Source: Ascoidea asiatica (taxonomy: Eukaryota > Ascomycota > Saccharomycetes > Ascoideales > Ascoideaceae). Taken from it: 64,000 nt of DNA. Position numbers and translations under genes: made by a program. Positions 32,382-45,000 of this stretch are shown here, in pieces (the first letter of the stretch is position 1; the number at the start of each line of letters is the position of its first letter). Location of the stretch: positions 557,607-621,606 of the forward strand of contig BCKQ01000007.1 in the NCBI GenBank assembly GCA_001600695.1, in the 5' to 3' direction. Under the pieces are notes generated by a model. The model did not search any database. It was not told the DNA's origin and worked only from the letters and a program-made list of their open reading frames with translations.

Positions 32382-33548
32382 TAAATTACAATTTATAGAT
32401 ATAATTCAAGCACTTTTAATGTATAATGATTAAAAAACAAAAGATCTGGATTATTGCAAGATTCAGCTTCAAAAGGAGGTTTTTCTCCTAAGGATGGTTC
32501 AAAAGATGATTTAAAGGATACTTCAAATAGATAATTTCGCTCGGAAACCATTCGGAAGTGTTTCCGATAAACAAGCGGAACCTGGGGTAAATATCGGACA
32601 ACTTTATCCGTATCACGTTACCAGAACAAGACCAAACTTGTGGTACTTGTTTTTTTTTGATTTTTTCACATGCCAATTTAGCGGAAATAACGGATATTTA
32701 CATCCGTGTTTATCCGAGCCGCTGACGAGTGCTTTCCTCTCCGGAAAGCTTCTCACGTGCGGAATTTGCTTTGTTTGGCTTTGCTTGTTTTGCTCCGACG
32801 CGTCGCTCCGAAGTTTTGCGAGTTCAACAAATTTTCACTGCCATTCAAAACTGAAAACTGCCTCGATTTTCTTCCCGTTTGATTTGAACTAATTTAATTT
32901 GGTTTACTTTCGTCTTGTTTGGCCTGCAATTTTAGATTTAGCTTTGTATTGACAATTGTTTTAATATTTATTTGTTTATTTCTTTCTTCTTCATTTCTAT
33001 TCCTATTCTTATTTCTGTATTTATTTATTATTCCTTTATTTTATACACTTTTTTTTTTTCTTTCAATCATCAATTTAACTGAATGATATCTCTCTTTTTA
33101 TCTATTCCTTTAAATAATCAATTTCATCAATACCTTTCATTAATAAAATTCATCAAATTTATTTCATTATTGATTAAAAAAGTCGTCACCGATCAATTAA
33201 ATCAATCGTCAATCAATCAATCAATCAATCAAATTGAGAGCTAAATAAATACAAATAGATAGATTGGATTTAAATAAAAATTCATCAATTCAAAACAACA
33301 TTCTAAATACTTTTATACATTTTCGTATTTATTCTTATTATATATTTTCTTATTCTCCTGATTCTTTTTTTTTCTTTTTTTTTCTCCAAAATTTTCATTA
33401 ATAATTCATTAATGTATATTTATAATTTTTCATACACTTTCTTTGATTCAAAATAAATAAAAAAAAATAAAAAAATAGATTAATTAGAATTATATATTCT
33501 ATTTATCTATTATTAACGATATAATATTACTAATAAACTTTTCAAACA
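32382..33548. promoter_or_regulatory. intergenic region upstream of PSD1 with CGG/CCG-rich pocket
   Basis: The part at 32520-32880 is much richer in GC than its surroundings. It has many CGG/CCG half sites (CGGAAACC, TTTCCGATAAAC, CTTTATCCG, GTTTATCCG), a palindromic CGG-N10-CCG at 32691-32706 and CACGTG at 32754-32759. Half-site clusters suggest Zn2Cys6 regulators. The remaining 650 bp are T/A-rich leader sequence with a TCAA run at about 33205-33232. Confidence 0.55.
32691..32706. promoter_or_regulatory. CGG-N10-CCG palindrome
   Basis: CGGAT-ATTTAC-ATCCG: 5-bp perfect arms giving CGG and CCG separated by 10 bp, the geometry of Put3-type Zn2Cys6 dimers. It is about 850 bp upstream of PSD1, so the target gene is unclear. 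Confidence 0.4.
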
Positions 33549-35531
33549 ATGAATCAACTTAAAAATAAATTAACCTCGAATATTCAAAATTCAATATCAA
33601 TCACCTCAATTTCATCTTCAATTCCGACTTCAATCCATTCTTCAGTTCCATTATCATCACCATTACCAATAAAATCTAAAAATTTCAGAAAATTATCTTA
33701 CAATTATTTAATCAATAAAAAAATTTCAATAAATTCAATTAAATCAATAAGAAAAAAAAAATTATCAATAAATTCAACTTATAATAAAAATTATATTAAT
33801 AAAAATTACATTAATGTTAAAAATTATTATAATTATATAAATTCAATAAATAAAACGAAATTATCAAATAAGTTATCAAATAAGTTTTCAAATAAATTAT
33901 CTTATAGATTATCAAATGGATTTTCAAATAAATTATCTTATAAATTTTCTTTACCAAATCAAAAATATTATTCAACTTATTCAAAATATGGTTATAATTT
34001 AAAACAACAAAATTTTATAAAATTTTGGACTTTAACTTCAATTACTTTAATTTTCTTAACTATGATTTATAGAATTCACTATAAACAACAACAACAACAA
34101 AAGGATAATGATAAAGATAAAGATAAAGATGATGATAATGATAATAACTTAAATGATATCAAACCAACTGGAGATTCTTGGACTTTTTTCTGTTATAAAA
34201 CTTTACCATTAAATGCAATCTCAAGATTATGGGGTAAAGTTAATAGTATAAATTTACCAATTTTTTTAAGAGAACCAAGTTTTAGATTTTATTCTTTTTT
34301 ATTCAATGTTAATTTAGATGAAATTAAAGAAAAAGATTTAAAAAATTTTAAAAATTTAAAAGAATTTTTTTATAGAGAATTAGATTTTAAAAATTTTAGA
34401 AATTTTGAAAAAAATTTTGATCTAATTTCTCCATGTGATGGAAAGATTTTGTCTTTTGGTTTAATTAATAATAATGGTGATATTGAACAAGTTAAAGGTT
34501 TAACTTATAATGTTAAAGTCTTTTTAGGTGAAGGAAACTTCAAAAATGTACCTGCTCCATCTTTAAAAAAAATTATTCAATCTCCAATCAATAATAGTTT
34601 AATCAAAAATGGTAATAATATTAAGAGTGATTTCAACGAATTAAATGATGATGAAGAATTTGAAAATTTTAATCACATATCTTACACTTTAGATGATTTA
34701 ATTCAACCTGATATCAATGAAAATATTCATCATATTTTAGATAAACCTGATTTTAAAAATGATGGTGATGCAACTCTTATTAAGCCAAATAAATCTTCAA
34801 TAAATATTGTTAAAGATCAAAATATTAATAATTCATCTAATTTAAAAAAAAAATTATTTTATACCGTTATTTATTTAGCTCCTGGGGATTATCATAGATT
34901 TCATTCTCCAACAAATTGGGTTGTTAATTTACGTAGACATTTTATTGGAAACTTATATTCTGTTTCTCCATATTTTCAAAAAACTTTACAAAATTTATTT
35001 GTTTTAAATGAAAGAGTAAGTTTATTAGGTTATTGGAAATATGGTTTTTTTTCAATGACTCCAGTTGGTGCTACTAATGTTGGTAGTATAAAAATTAATT
35101 TTGATAAAGATTTAACAACAAATAGTAAATATGAAAATAATAATATTTACTATAATGCTGATAAAAAGGTTTCATTGTATAAACGTGATTCAGTTAATGA
35201 TTCTACTTCTTCAATTAATTCAACTGAATCTCATGATTCAAAAGACTCCTCAAATGATGGTTTATCAATTTCAGTTAAACATAAAAGAACCAAAGTAAAG
35301 AAAAATACTTGTTACGAAGCAACTTATGAAAATGCAAGTAGTCTCTTAAAAGGTTTTCCAGTTAAAAAAGGTGAACAAATGGGTGGTTTTGAATTAGGCA
35401 GTACAATTGTATTAGTGTTTGAAGCTCCAAGTAATTTCAAATTTAATGTTAAACAAAATCAAATTTTGAAAGTTGGTCAAGGTTTAGGTACAACTGATTC
35501 ATCTTTGATTGATCCAAATTTACTTGATTGA
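33549..35531 (+). CDS. PSD1: mitochondrial phosphatidylserine decarboxylase
   Basis: This 660-residue precursor has a very basic, Asn/Ser-rich N-terminus with repeats (SNKLSNKFSNKLS, about 115-135), a presumed presequence up to about KYYSTY, and one inner-membrane helix at about 159-176 (FWTLTSITLIFLTMIY). The catalytic domain carries SPCDGKILSFG (about 295), YLAPGDYHRFHSPTNW (about 440), RVSLLGYWKYGFFSMTPVGA and the self-cleavage motif ELGST at 615-619. Cleavage between Gly617 and Ser618 yields the alpha subunit with the pyruvoyl cofactor on Ser618. It makes phosphatidylethanolamine from phosphatidylserine. Two acidic Asn-rich inserts (about 360-425 and 530-590) lengthen it relative to S. 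cerevisiae Psd1 (500). Confidence 0.97.
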   Translation: MNQLKNKLTSNIQNSISITSISSSIPTSIHSSVPLSSPLPIKSKNFRKLSYNYLINKKISINSIKSIRKKKLSINSTYNKNYINKNYINVKNYYNYINSINKTKLSNKLSNKFSNKLSYRLSNGFSNKLSYKFSLPNQKYYSTYSKYGYNLKQQNFIKFWTLTSITLIFLTMIYRIHYKQQQQQKDNDKDKDKDDDNDNNLNDIKPTGDSWTFFCYKTLPLNAISRLWGKVNSINLPIFLREPSFRFYSFLFNVNLDEIKEKDLKNFKNLKEFFYRELDFKNFRNFEKNFDLISPCDGKILSFGLINNNGDIEQVKGLTYNVKVFLGEGNFKNVPAPSLKKIIQSPINNSLIKNGNNIKSDFNELNDDEEFENFNHISYTLDDLIQPDINENIHHILDKPDFKNDGDATLIKPNKSSINIVKDQNINNSSNLKKKLFYTVIYLAPGDYHRFHSPTNWVVNLRRHFIGNLYSVSPYFQKTLQNLFVLNERVSLLGYWKYGFFSMTPVGATNVGSIKINFDKDLTTNSKYENNNIYYNADKKVSLYKRDSVNDSTSSINSTESHDSKDSSNDGLSISVKHKRTKVKKNTCYEATYENASSLLKGFPVKKGEQMGGFELGSTIVLVFEAPSNFKFNVKQNQILKVGQGLGTTDSSLIDPNLLD

Positions 35532-35802
35532 ATTTATCCCTTTTTATCCATACATTTTTTTTGTATAATTTCACTCACTGCTTTTTATTCTATTTTTTTT
35601 TTTTCAACTTGCATTCATTCTATGCTGATTATGATAATGGAAATCATAGCTTTATTTTTGTTTTTGTTTTTGTTGTTTTCTTTCTTAAATATTCATTATG
35701 ATAAAAAAAAATTTATTTACATACATATGCTTTAAAAGTTCATAGATATACAGTATATAAAATATATACAAAAGATTTTTGTTAGTATTAAAATTTCAAA
35801 AT

Positions 35803-37368
35803 TTAATTTTCTTCTTCAAATTCTGGCCACCAATCAGGAACAAACGCCTTCAAGTAAAGCTTTTGCTCCTTATTATCATCTTTAGATATACTTGATATGT
35901 AAAAATTCTTATTTACATCACTGAATTCTTCTAATTTAATCATAGCTAATCCAATATTACCTTTAACCGTTATCAATGTTCCTACGGGAGTTTTACGACG
36001 ACGTCTGGGAACTTTTGAGGTACCAAATGGTGAAGAATTTATCACTTCTTTAGGATTTGAATCATGAAAGCCAGTAGATGAAGTGTTTGTATTTTTTTTC
36101 TCATTTAAAATAGTCTCCGATAATATTTCGGAATAAGGTAATAAAGAATTGTTGGACTCTGTTATCTGGCAAACAGAATCTTTTGGATTATAAATAAATG
36201 GATCTGAATTTCTAAGAACATTAGTATCTAAAGTTAGCATTACTGGAATAAGCCTTTTTCGGGTTATTCCTGTATGATAAGTTCTAACAGTCAATTCTTG
36301 ACCAACATAACAACCTTTATTGAATGAAATTCCTTGCATCATATCAAGATTGCATTCTAAAGGTAATAATTGATTTGGTTTCAATTCTTGTGATGATTCC
36401 GGAATACCATTTAATATTCTTCTTATCGCTAGTGACTCATAAGAAATCTCATATTTTTGAATATTTGGAAACCATTTATTATTCAAATATTTACTTATAT
36501 TTTCTTTTGAGTTTGTTAAAAGTTTTATTCCAAAATTGGGAGATCTGTCATCAATAATCATACCTTTAAAACCAATTTGATCAGAAGGAATGTCATTATG
36601 AAAAATCTCATTGTTCTTCAAAAACTCATTAAACTTTTTGGCAGATTCAATAGGTGAAGTTAACTTATCATTATTTACTAGAAATGAAGTTTTTAGTTTC
36701 TCTATATAATTCTTAAATAATTCGGAATCATTGTAAATATACCATGATGATATTTGATCTTCGTTTACTTCTTCGGAAGACTGAGAGGGCAATTTTTTTA
36801 AAGTAATATTAGATGAAAGTTCATGAAAAGTTAGTAATTTGTATAATGATTTGGCTATTTGATCATCAACTTCAATGAAATATTTCGAATCTTGATTTTT
36901 GAATATATCTACTTTTGTTATATTTGTAAGATCAGGATATATAAAACAATCAGTTAAAACTCTTCCCCTGGAATTCAAGAAAAAAGAATAAGCCCCAATT
37001 CTTTTATAGCCCAAATCATTTTCAAATTCACTAAAAATATCTTCATTGATTATTCCCCAATTCTTTGAAGTATCAATATCCAATAATTCATTTGATTGTT
37101 CTTCGGCGTCTTTGTCAGTTATTGTTGTAACATTTTTCTTGATGAATTTAGGCAAGGTTCTTGCTGTCACAAGTCCATTTAAAAACTTTGAAGAATCTGG
37201 TCCAGAAACTTCGATTATAACCTTTTTCTCTGACAAATTACAAAATCCAATTCTAGGAGGAGCTGAAGGTAATGTTGATAATGATCTAATTCTCTGAGTT
37301 ACTAATCTAAATGATAATGATCTAACTGATGAGTTAGGCCATCTTACTGTTCGAAAGCAAGGAATCAT
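35803..37368 (-). CDS. IBA57: mitochondrial iron-sulfur assembly factor Iba57
   Basis: From the first ATG at 37368 the protein has 521 residues; the frame extends three codons further only through a GTG. A basic presequence ([20 protein letters not shown], then RIRSLST) is followed by the folate-binding GcvT-like fold: [20 protein letters not shown] (about 41-60), FLNGLV, and the family signature [17 protein letters not shown] at about 347-365, whose Cys is the conserved residue. Iba57 works with Isa1/Isa2 in the matrix to make [4Fe-4S] clusters for aconitase, lipoate synthase and homoaconitase. It converges with PSD1 across about 270 bp. Inserts with Asn/Ser around 425-450 make it slightly longer than S. 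cerevisiae Iba57 (497). No in-frame CTG codon was found. Confidence 0.95.
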   Translation of the reverse strand: MIPCFRTVRWPNSSVRSLSFRLVTQRIRSLSTLPSAPPRIGFCNLSEKKVIIEVSGPDSSKFLNGLVTARTLPKFIKKNVTTITDKDAEEQSNELLDIDTSKNWGIINEDIFSEFENDLGYKRIGAYSFFLNSRGRVLTDCFIYPDLTNITKVDIFKNQDSKYFIEVDDQIAKSLYKLLTFHELSSNITLKKLPSQSSEEVNEDQISSWYIYNDSELFKNYIEKLKTSFLVNNDKLTSPIESAKKFNEFLKNNEIFHNDIPSDQIGFKGMIIDDRSPNFGIKLLTNSKENISKYLNNKWFPNIQKYEISYESLAIRRILNGIPESSQELKPNQLLPLECNLDMMQGISFNKGCYVGQELTVRTYHTGITRKRLIPVMLTLDTNVLRNSDPFIYNPKDSVCQITESNNSLLPYSEILSETILNEKKNTNTSSTGFHDSNPKEVINSSPFGTSKVPRRRRKTPVGTLITVKGNIGLAMIKLEEFSDVNKNFYISSISKDDNKEQKLYLKAFVPDWWPEFEEEN

Positions 37369-38108
37369 TCTCAACACTATATGAAACCTGTTCTTATTCA
37401 GCCTTTAATCTGATTTATATTTTTATCTTCAGTCTGGTTATATTATAGATAGATTAAATATTTTGGCTTTTAATGTTGTTATAACCATCTACAGTATTAC
37501 TATGAAGCAAAAAATATCCGTTTTCGCTTCGAGGACTGACCAATCTTTAACTTTTATCGGTTTCGACTACGGAAAATTTAGTAGTTTAAGAACTGTACGA
37601 AATAAAACCGAAAATAATCATTATTATAACAGAAATATGAAATGTTTTATTCTTTTCTAACTAATAAAGAGAGTAAATGAAAAAATAGAAAAACGTAAAG
37701 CCCAACCAAAAATGTAGTCAATCAATAAAATATATACTTAAAAGATAATTTAACTCAAAACGAAGAGATATGAAAAAAAAAACTAAAAACATAAAAATAA
37801 AAACAAAGCCCAAGAAAATGTAAATATTTTTTAAAACAAAATCAAAATCAAAGTCAAAAGTGAAATTTGAAAGAGAAAAATAAAAATTATCAAAAAAACA
37901 AATCGCAAAAAAGAACCTGAAAGTCCTGTTGAGGAAATTAAAATATAAAACAGGAAAAATGAAAGAAAGCGTAAATTTCGAAGGTATCTAAAAAAATAAA
38001 ATGAATACAGTAATAGAAGAGTAATGAGTGTTGAAAAAATTTAAGTAATCAAAACAATGAGGTAATGATACAATTTAAAAATAAGCTGAAAGTTTAAAAA
38101 AAAATACC
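37369..38108. other. intergenic region between SKO1 (3') and IBA57 (5')
   Basis: About 740 bp. The part next to IBA57 holds its promoter; the part near 37680-38108 is A-rich on the plus strand (T-rich 3'-UTR of SKO1 on the minus strand). A 65-codon frame at 37463-37660 has no ATG and no features. Confidence 0.5.
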
Positions 38109-38601
38109 TTATGTAGAATTCTGCTGCATTAAAGAAGATGCAATAGTCTGATTTAAAGGCTGATTCATATTTCCTGATGGAATCATTTGAGATAAATCAG
38201 CTCCAAGATTTGAATTAAGATTTGCTGGTAAAACATTGTTAATTGAATTTGTCATTACACCAGATAATGTAGTCAAATTACTCATATTTGAAATATTAGG
38301 CATTACCGAGATATTCGAAAGATTGTTCAGGAGATTATTTGAAAGATTAGAACCAGACCTTTGATGCATTCCATTAGGCATTCCATTAGGCATTCCATTA
38401 GTTATTCCATTAGCCATTGAATTAGGAACTGCAGGCATTAAAATTGGAAACCTATTATTTGGATTTTGATTTTGGCGTTGTATCTGCTGTTGAATCTGTT
38501 GCAATTGCTGCTGTTGCTGACGAGATTGAAGTTGCAGTTGAGGTTGAATAGAAGTCAATGTATTGCTGTTATTATTATTATTATTGTTATTATTGTTATT
38601 A

Positions 38602-38639
<38 letters not shown>

Positions 38640-39945
38640 GTTATTATTATTATTCATATTATTGTTATTATTATTCATATTATTGTTATTAGTATTGTTA
38701 TTAGTATTAACATTATTGTTGTTATTATTTATATTATTGCTATTATTATTGTTATTACTATTATTGTTACTATTATTTTGCATTGGTATATTAGAAATAT
38801 TTGGATTAGTTAAAATAACTGAATTAGGTTGATTCAATTGATTAGCTATTTGATTAGATAATTGATTTTGATTTGAATTATAATCAGTTGCAGCCATAAT
38901 TTGAAAAAAAATTTCATGACCACCAATTGAATTGATTAAATTATCACAACTTTTATGATTTAGTAATAAGGATCTTAAAGTTAAAACTTGATCTTTTAGA
39001 ACAGCAACTTCATTTTTCAAATTAGTATAACCATCTCTAAAAAAAATCAAATCTCTTTGAGTTTGAACCATTAATTGTTTTTTTCTCTGTCTACATTTTG
39101 AAGCAGCTAATCTGTTTCTTTCTAAAAAATTTTTACGTTTTTCCTCTTCTGATAAATTTGACGGTTCTTTCTTTTGACTTTTTTTATCTTTTTTTTGAGA
39201 ATTAGAATCCATTTTAGATGAAGATGGAGAAGATTGATTATCATCCTGATTATCATCTTGATTAAAATTATCTTGTTCATTATTATGATCATTATTTTGA
39301 TCATCATCTTGTTCATTCTCTTTAGAACTGTTTTGTATATTATTTTGATCATTATTACCTAATTTTGAGTTTGAGTTTGAATTTAATTTCGAATTCTTAT
39401 TATTATTATTATTATTTAAATGTGGAGATGATTTATTTGAAGAGGAAAAAGTATAGTTTTTTGAATTATCATTTTTATTTTTGTTAGTATGAATAATATT
39501 TTCTTTACCAAATTCATTTTTAATATTTAATTTATTTGCACCATTACTATTGATTGAGTTTATACTACCATTAGATTTTAATTTTTTATTTGTATTGATA
39601 TTTTTCTTTATATTATTATTTATATTATTATTCATATTTTTATTATTAATATTTTTGTTTATATTTTTAGTAATATTTTTAGTAATATTTTTGGAATTAT
39701 TTGAAATAGATAATTTTCTTCTTTTTGGAGAAGGATTACTTTTTAAAATTAAATCAGTTTGAGAAATATGATTAATTAGAGAATTTGAATCATTTAAATT
39801 ATTACTTGATTTTGAATCAATTTTGTTATTGTTGTTGTTGTTGTTGTTATTATTATTATTATTATTGATATTAACTTCCTGAATTGGGTTTAAATTTTTA
39901 AACTTTGAATCTTTTTGAGATTGATTTTCCGAGATATTATTATTA

Positions 39946-40007
<62 letters not shown>

Positions 40008-41208
40008 GTTATCAGTGAGATCATTGTTGTCGTTATTATCATTATTTGAGGAGGTTATTGGATTAGTTAAGCCTAATAAAGAACTTATACCGGGAGTTAA
40101 TAAATTTGAATTTAAATTTGTTAAAGGAGGTAAATTATTTAAGTTAAAAGAATTCAAAGAATTTAAAGAGTTTAAAGGATTACCAAAAGTTATACCGGTT
40201 CTTATACCAGATTCATTTGGAGTTAGACCAGTTTTTTTTAGAAAAAGTCCAAAAGGATTACCTGGAGTTAAGTTATTTGAATCAATATTATTTTCTATAT
40301 CCGAGGTTAAATTTGTATTAGTATTAGTATTTGAATTTGAAGTTGCATTATTATTATTATTATTATTGTTATTTGAATTATTAGGAGATTTTGAATTTTG
40401 TAGAAAATTCCAAGATAATGAACCTGGAGTAAAACCAGGTAATGAAGAAAAGCCTGGAGTTAGATTATTTGAGAATCCATTTAAAGAAGTAAAATTAGAT
40501 AATCCAGAAAGAGCAGGAATACCGGGGATACCAGAAATTCCAGGAGAAGAAAGAGGAGGAGGTAATCTTCTTGAACCTCCTGGAGTTAATAATTCTACAG
40601 AGGAGGGTATTCCACCACTTAAAGATCTTTTATTTGAGTTTATAGAAGTATTTGTTGAACTAGTTGTAGGATTATTATTATTGTTATTTAAACTTGATAA
40701 AGGTAATGGAGATTTGGAAGAATCACCAAAAGATTTCTCAAAGGGGTTTGGTTCATAATCTATTGATCTTTTCTTATCTAAAATATTTTGATTTGAGTGG
40801 TTTGAATGATTTGAATGACTTGAATGATTTTGACCATTAGATATTGAAGATATATTTATGCTTGAAGGCACTATTAATGAAAAATATAAATAAAATTTTA
40901 GTTAGTAAAATAAATTCATTTCATATAGTATAATAATCTAATATAATATAATATAATATAATATAATATAATATAATATAATATAATATAATATAATATG
41001 AAATAATATGATATAATATAATATATAAAATATAAATATTATAAGTATATTTCATAAATATTATAAGTATAATATAAAGGATATATCTAAATCTTAAATT
41101 ATATAAATAATAAATTTGAGATGATAATATAAAAGATTATCATAAATTATGTTAAATGACATAATATGAGTTAATAAAGTGGTCATAAACTGATAATTTG
41201 TACTTACT
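38109..41208 (-). CDS. SKO1: bZIP transcription factor of the Sko1/ATF type, start codon split by an intron
   Basis: The gene is complement(join(38109..40870,41208..41208)), encoding 920 residues. The bZIP basic region and zipper lie at about 573-635 (RKNFLERNRLAASKCRQRKK, then regularly spaced Leu/Val). N-terminal Sko1/Atf motifs are present: NPFEKSFG (about 43), LTPGGSRRLPPPLSSPG (about 93) and KKTGLTPNESGIRTGI (about 210). The rest is Asn-rich, with a poly-Asn tract near 740-770. In yeasts Sko1 binds CRE sites (TGACGTCA) and is a Hog1 target repressing/activating osmostress genes. There is no in-frame ATG before the first motif; the codon at 40871-40869 is GTG in the genome and an in-frame stop lies upstream. 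A consensus intron ending just there would join A (41208) to TG (40870-40869) and make ATG. A Cst6/Aca-type relative is the alternative family name. Confidence 0.87.
40871..41207 (-). other. intron of SKO1 (337 nt), splits the ATG
   Basis: On the minus strand the donor is AAA/GTAAGT (41207 leftwards), a consensus TACTAAC branch point lies at 40907-40901 and the acceptor AATAG ends at 40871. The exon junction is A/TG, so the initiator codon exists only in the spliced mRNA. The middle of the intron is a TATAA microsatellite. Confidence 0.85.
40937..41000. repeat. ATAAT pentanucleotide microsatellite in the SKO1 intron
   Basis: About 12 tandem copies of ATAAT/TATAA, then looser ATATAA sequence to about 41030. 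It lies wholly inside the predicted intron. Confidence 0.85.
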
Positions 41209-42005
41209 TTTGAAGAGAAATAAGAAATATTGACAGCCAAAAGATTAAAATGGATTAAATATTTGAGAAAGAAGAAAGAATAAAGAAGAATGATTTATAA
41301 ATGATAAATGATAAATGATAAATGATTAGTGGTTTTATTTAATGGTTGAATATAAACACAAGAGATAAAGGATGAAGATAAAAACGAAACAATAAAATAG
41401 GAAAAGACGTTCTAGATATTTATACTTTCAACATATAATTCCTCCTGTTTTAGCTTCTTATTCTTCTATTTCTGCTTGGATTCGTTTGATTGTTGGGATT
41501 GTTTCGATATTTATTTCAACTGGCAATAAAGATCAATTTGATGATTAATAAAGATATATTAATATTATCGAATAATATATATAAAATAAAGTAATATAAT
41601 AAAGTAATATAATAAAGTAATATAATATAGTAATATATAAAAAAGTAATAACAATACACTAACATACAATTATAATCGTAGTATTATCCAGTCCAGTCAG
41701 ACCTGAAAACAAATGAGTGATGCGAGCGAGCTGGAGCTGCGTTGCGAGCGACGTCATCCCCAACGCCGGCCGGTTTCCTTGCGCTTTCCCTGCGCCCCGC
41801 CAGAAACGCAGACGAAAAGGAGAAAAAGCCTGGCGCCATCCGGTAAAAGCAACACCAGCCACAGTCACAGGTGGTGACGCAATGTCACCTGATATAAAAG
41901 CGTGACCAAATAAATGCATTATGCATTATAAAGCTACTGGACTTACATTTTGCTTGCTCAAAACATAATACCCCATAACTGTACATGTATTCCTAATTGG
42001 TAAAA
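41209..42005. promoter_or_regulatory. SKO1 promoter with GC-rich pocket and CRE half site
   Basis: About 800 bp between SKO1 (5') and CHL1 (3'). The pocket at 41690-41910 is strikingly GC-rich for this genome and includes GCGACGTCATC: ACGTCA at 41751-41756 is a CRE half site, the type bound by Sko1 itself, so autoregulation is possible. A direct repeat ATGCATTATGCATTAT lies at 41914-41929. Open frames on both strands in the pocket reflect its composition. Confidence 0.5.
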
Positions 42006-45000
42006 CTAGCCTCTTTCATGGCTGAAGAACTCTACTGTCTCCTGCACCGCCACGTTTTCGTCTGATTCACAAGTAAACTGCATCTGTCCCGAGAAATTGG
42101 TCTCATTTTTGGCTCTATTTTTTTTCATATATTCAGATCCTAATTCTAAAGTAATTTTGGATTTTAAGGCATTTTCATTATTTATAATTCTTTCTTTAAT
42201 CCAATTTGATAATTTATTTTGAATTTTAATACTTTTGAATCTTTTATCAATTAAATAAATCATTGAATAATCATTTTTATGTCTAATTGATCTACCGATA
42301 CTTTGATTAATTGCTCTCATACAAATATTTTCATAAAATTCAATACTCTTAATTTTACTATCTTTTAAACTACCTCCATTTTCAATAATTTTATTTTCAA
42401 TAAATTTTCTTCTATTTATAATATCACCTGAAAATAAAGTTGGATATGGTAATCCAATCATAATTATTCCTCGACATAATTTATCATCAAAATTAATACC
42501 TTCTGATAATTTTCCTCCAACAACTGAAAATAAAATACCTCCACTTTTTACATTCTTATTTTCATTAGAGCTTAAATTAATATGATTTGAATAGTTATTG
42601 ATAACTTCATTAATATTATCTTTATTTAAATCATCAACGAAAATCTTTTTAATATTATCAATTTTTTTCCATATACTATGCTTATTATTATTACCATTAA
42701 TATCATATATCATTTTTTCCCAATTATTCATTAAGAATTTTAAATATTTATAACTTGGTAAAAAACAAATAACACCATCAGGTATATTTGAAATTAATCT
42801 GATTATAAAATTTCCTAAATTTTTAATCATTTTAATATTATTTCTACTACTAAAATTGAACTCATATTCAAAATTTCTTTTATTATAATCAATTCCATTT
42901 CCAATTGATAAAACTTTTAAATTATCTTTATTTATAATATGACCACATTTAAAAAATTTAACTTCTTTTTCAAAATTTAAATATGGTATTAAATTATTAT
43001 AATAATCAATCATTGGCTCCATTGTACCTCCAATCAAAATAATTTTTTTACAATTATTAACTAATTTCTTAAAAATTTCAATTGGTTCTAATAATTTATA
43101 ATTTATCTCTAATTCTCCAAATTTATTATAATCAAAATAAATTTTACCTTCTTTTGAAGGATTATTTAAAATTTTTAAAAATTTTATCAATTCAAATAAT
43201 ATTGGATATCCTTTTGATTTATTCCCTCCTTTACCTTCTTTACCTTCTTTTTCTTTATTTATATATTTTTCAATTTTGAATGCAATTTTTGAATTTTTAA
43301 AAAAAAAATCTAATTTATTAAAATTTAATAAATCAAAATTATTATCTTTGAATATATCAATTAATCTAATCTCATAACCAATTTTAATTTTATTTTTTTC
43401 TTGAATTTGAATTTTATCAATATAATTTAATAAAATTTTAATAAATTTGATTAAATTTATTAAGTTAATTCTATTAAAACTGTTAAATTTTTTAAGAAAT
43501 TTTTTGAAATAATTTTTTAAATTTTTTAAAATTAAATTCAAATTTAATATACTTAATTTAATAGAGTTTATATTTAAAATTGTATCAATTAAATTATGAG
43601 CTTCATCAATTATAATTATTGAATTTTTAAATTTATTTAAATTACTTGTATTATCATTATAATTAAAAATTTCATCTAGAAATAATAATTGATATGGTAA
43701 TGATTGAATTTCACTTATTGAATTAATTTTTTCATTTTTAATTGAATAATATGGACATAATTTTAATTCATTTCCAATTTCTTTAATTTCTTCAATATCA
43801 TGAATATTACTATAAATTAAATCTCTATAATTATGCAATTCATCAATTCCATCATTGCCATTGTCATTAAGCATAGCTGTTTTATAATTTTCATAATAAA
43901 CACAATTGTTTTTAATTTTAGTTTTATTATCATTATTTTTAACTTCACCACTTATTAAATCAGAACATGCATCATTAATCATATTTAAATCTTTGAATTT
44001 ATTAACTTTTTCATTTACACATAAAAATTTCCTTGAACTTAATGGTAAATATTTAATTTTTTCAATATATTCAATTTCTTTTTCATTATGATTATAAATT
44101 GTTTTGAAGCTATTATTAACAATATTTAATTGTTTTGAGAATTGATTTAATTGAGAATGAGTTCTTGAAGCAAAAAAAATTTGAGTCTTATTATTATAAT
44201 TTAATAAATTTTCAATTGAATTTTTAGAATTTTCAATGACTTTATTAGAACTTTTATTTGATAATTTATTTAACAAAGTATTAATTTCATTTGATAATAA
44301 CTTATTTTTATTATTTAAATCATTTTCATTGATAATTTTATTATCATTATTATCATAATTACTATCAATATTACTATCATTATTATTATTTGAGGGGAGA
44401 TACTCGTCATCATTGTTATCTTCTTGTTCTATTGAAATATCTAATTTTTTTAACTTTCTTTTTTTATAATTGTTATTAGTATTATAGTGATTATTAGAAT
44501 GATCTAAGTTACTGATTTTTTGTAAAATCTGATTAGTTTCACTCAATTGATTCAAATAAATTTCATAATCTTTTAATATTTTAAATTTATCTAAAACTAA
44601 ATTATTGAAATAATAATCTTTAATCCAATCCGGTTCATCATCGTCATCAATAGCATTTTTCTTGCTGTTGCATTCATTACTCGTTTCATTATTGTTTTGA
44701 TTATTATTTAATAAAATATTCAATTTATAATTTCTTAACCATGTTAAAGTTGAACAAATCAAAGACAATGTCTTTCCAGTACCTGTTGGACTTTCAAAGA
44801 TTCCAATTTTATAATCATTTGTCAATAAATTAGTTATTGAATCCATTAAATTCAACTGGATCTCATATGGTTTATATGGATGATTATAAGTTTCTCTTTT
44901 GATTTCTGACTGATTCACATTTTGTAATTGAGCTTGAGTTTGAGATTCTGGTTTTGGTTTTGGTCTTTTACTTGGAAATTTTAATTCCCTGGAATTGTTA

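Noticed and set aside
32638-32892. 84-codon frame upstream of PSD1
   Set aside because: Composition follows the CGG/CCG-rich pocket; starts in a T run and has no domain.
38466-38832. Poly-Leu/poly-Ile frames antisense to SKO1
   Set aside because: They are the reverse strand of a poly-Asn trinucleotide array; composition is fully explained by the repeat.
41659-41919. Open frames on both strands of the GC island
   Set aside because: Lack of stops is due to high GC; neither product shows a domain.
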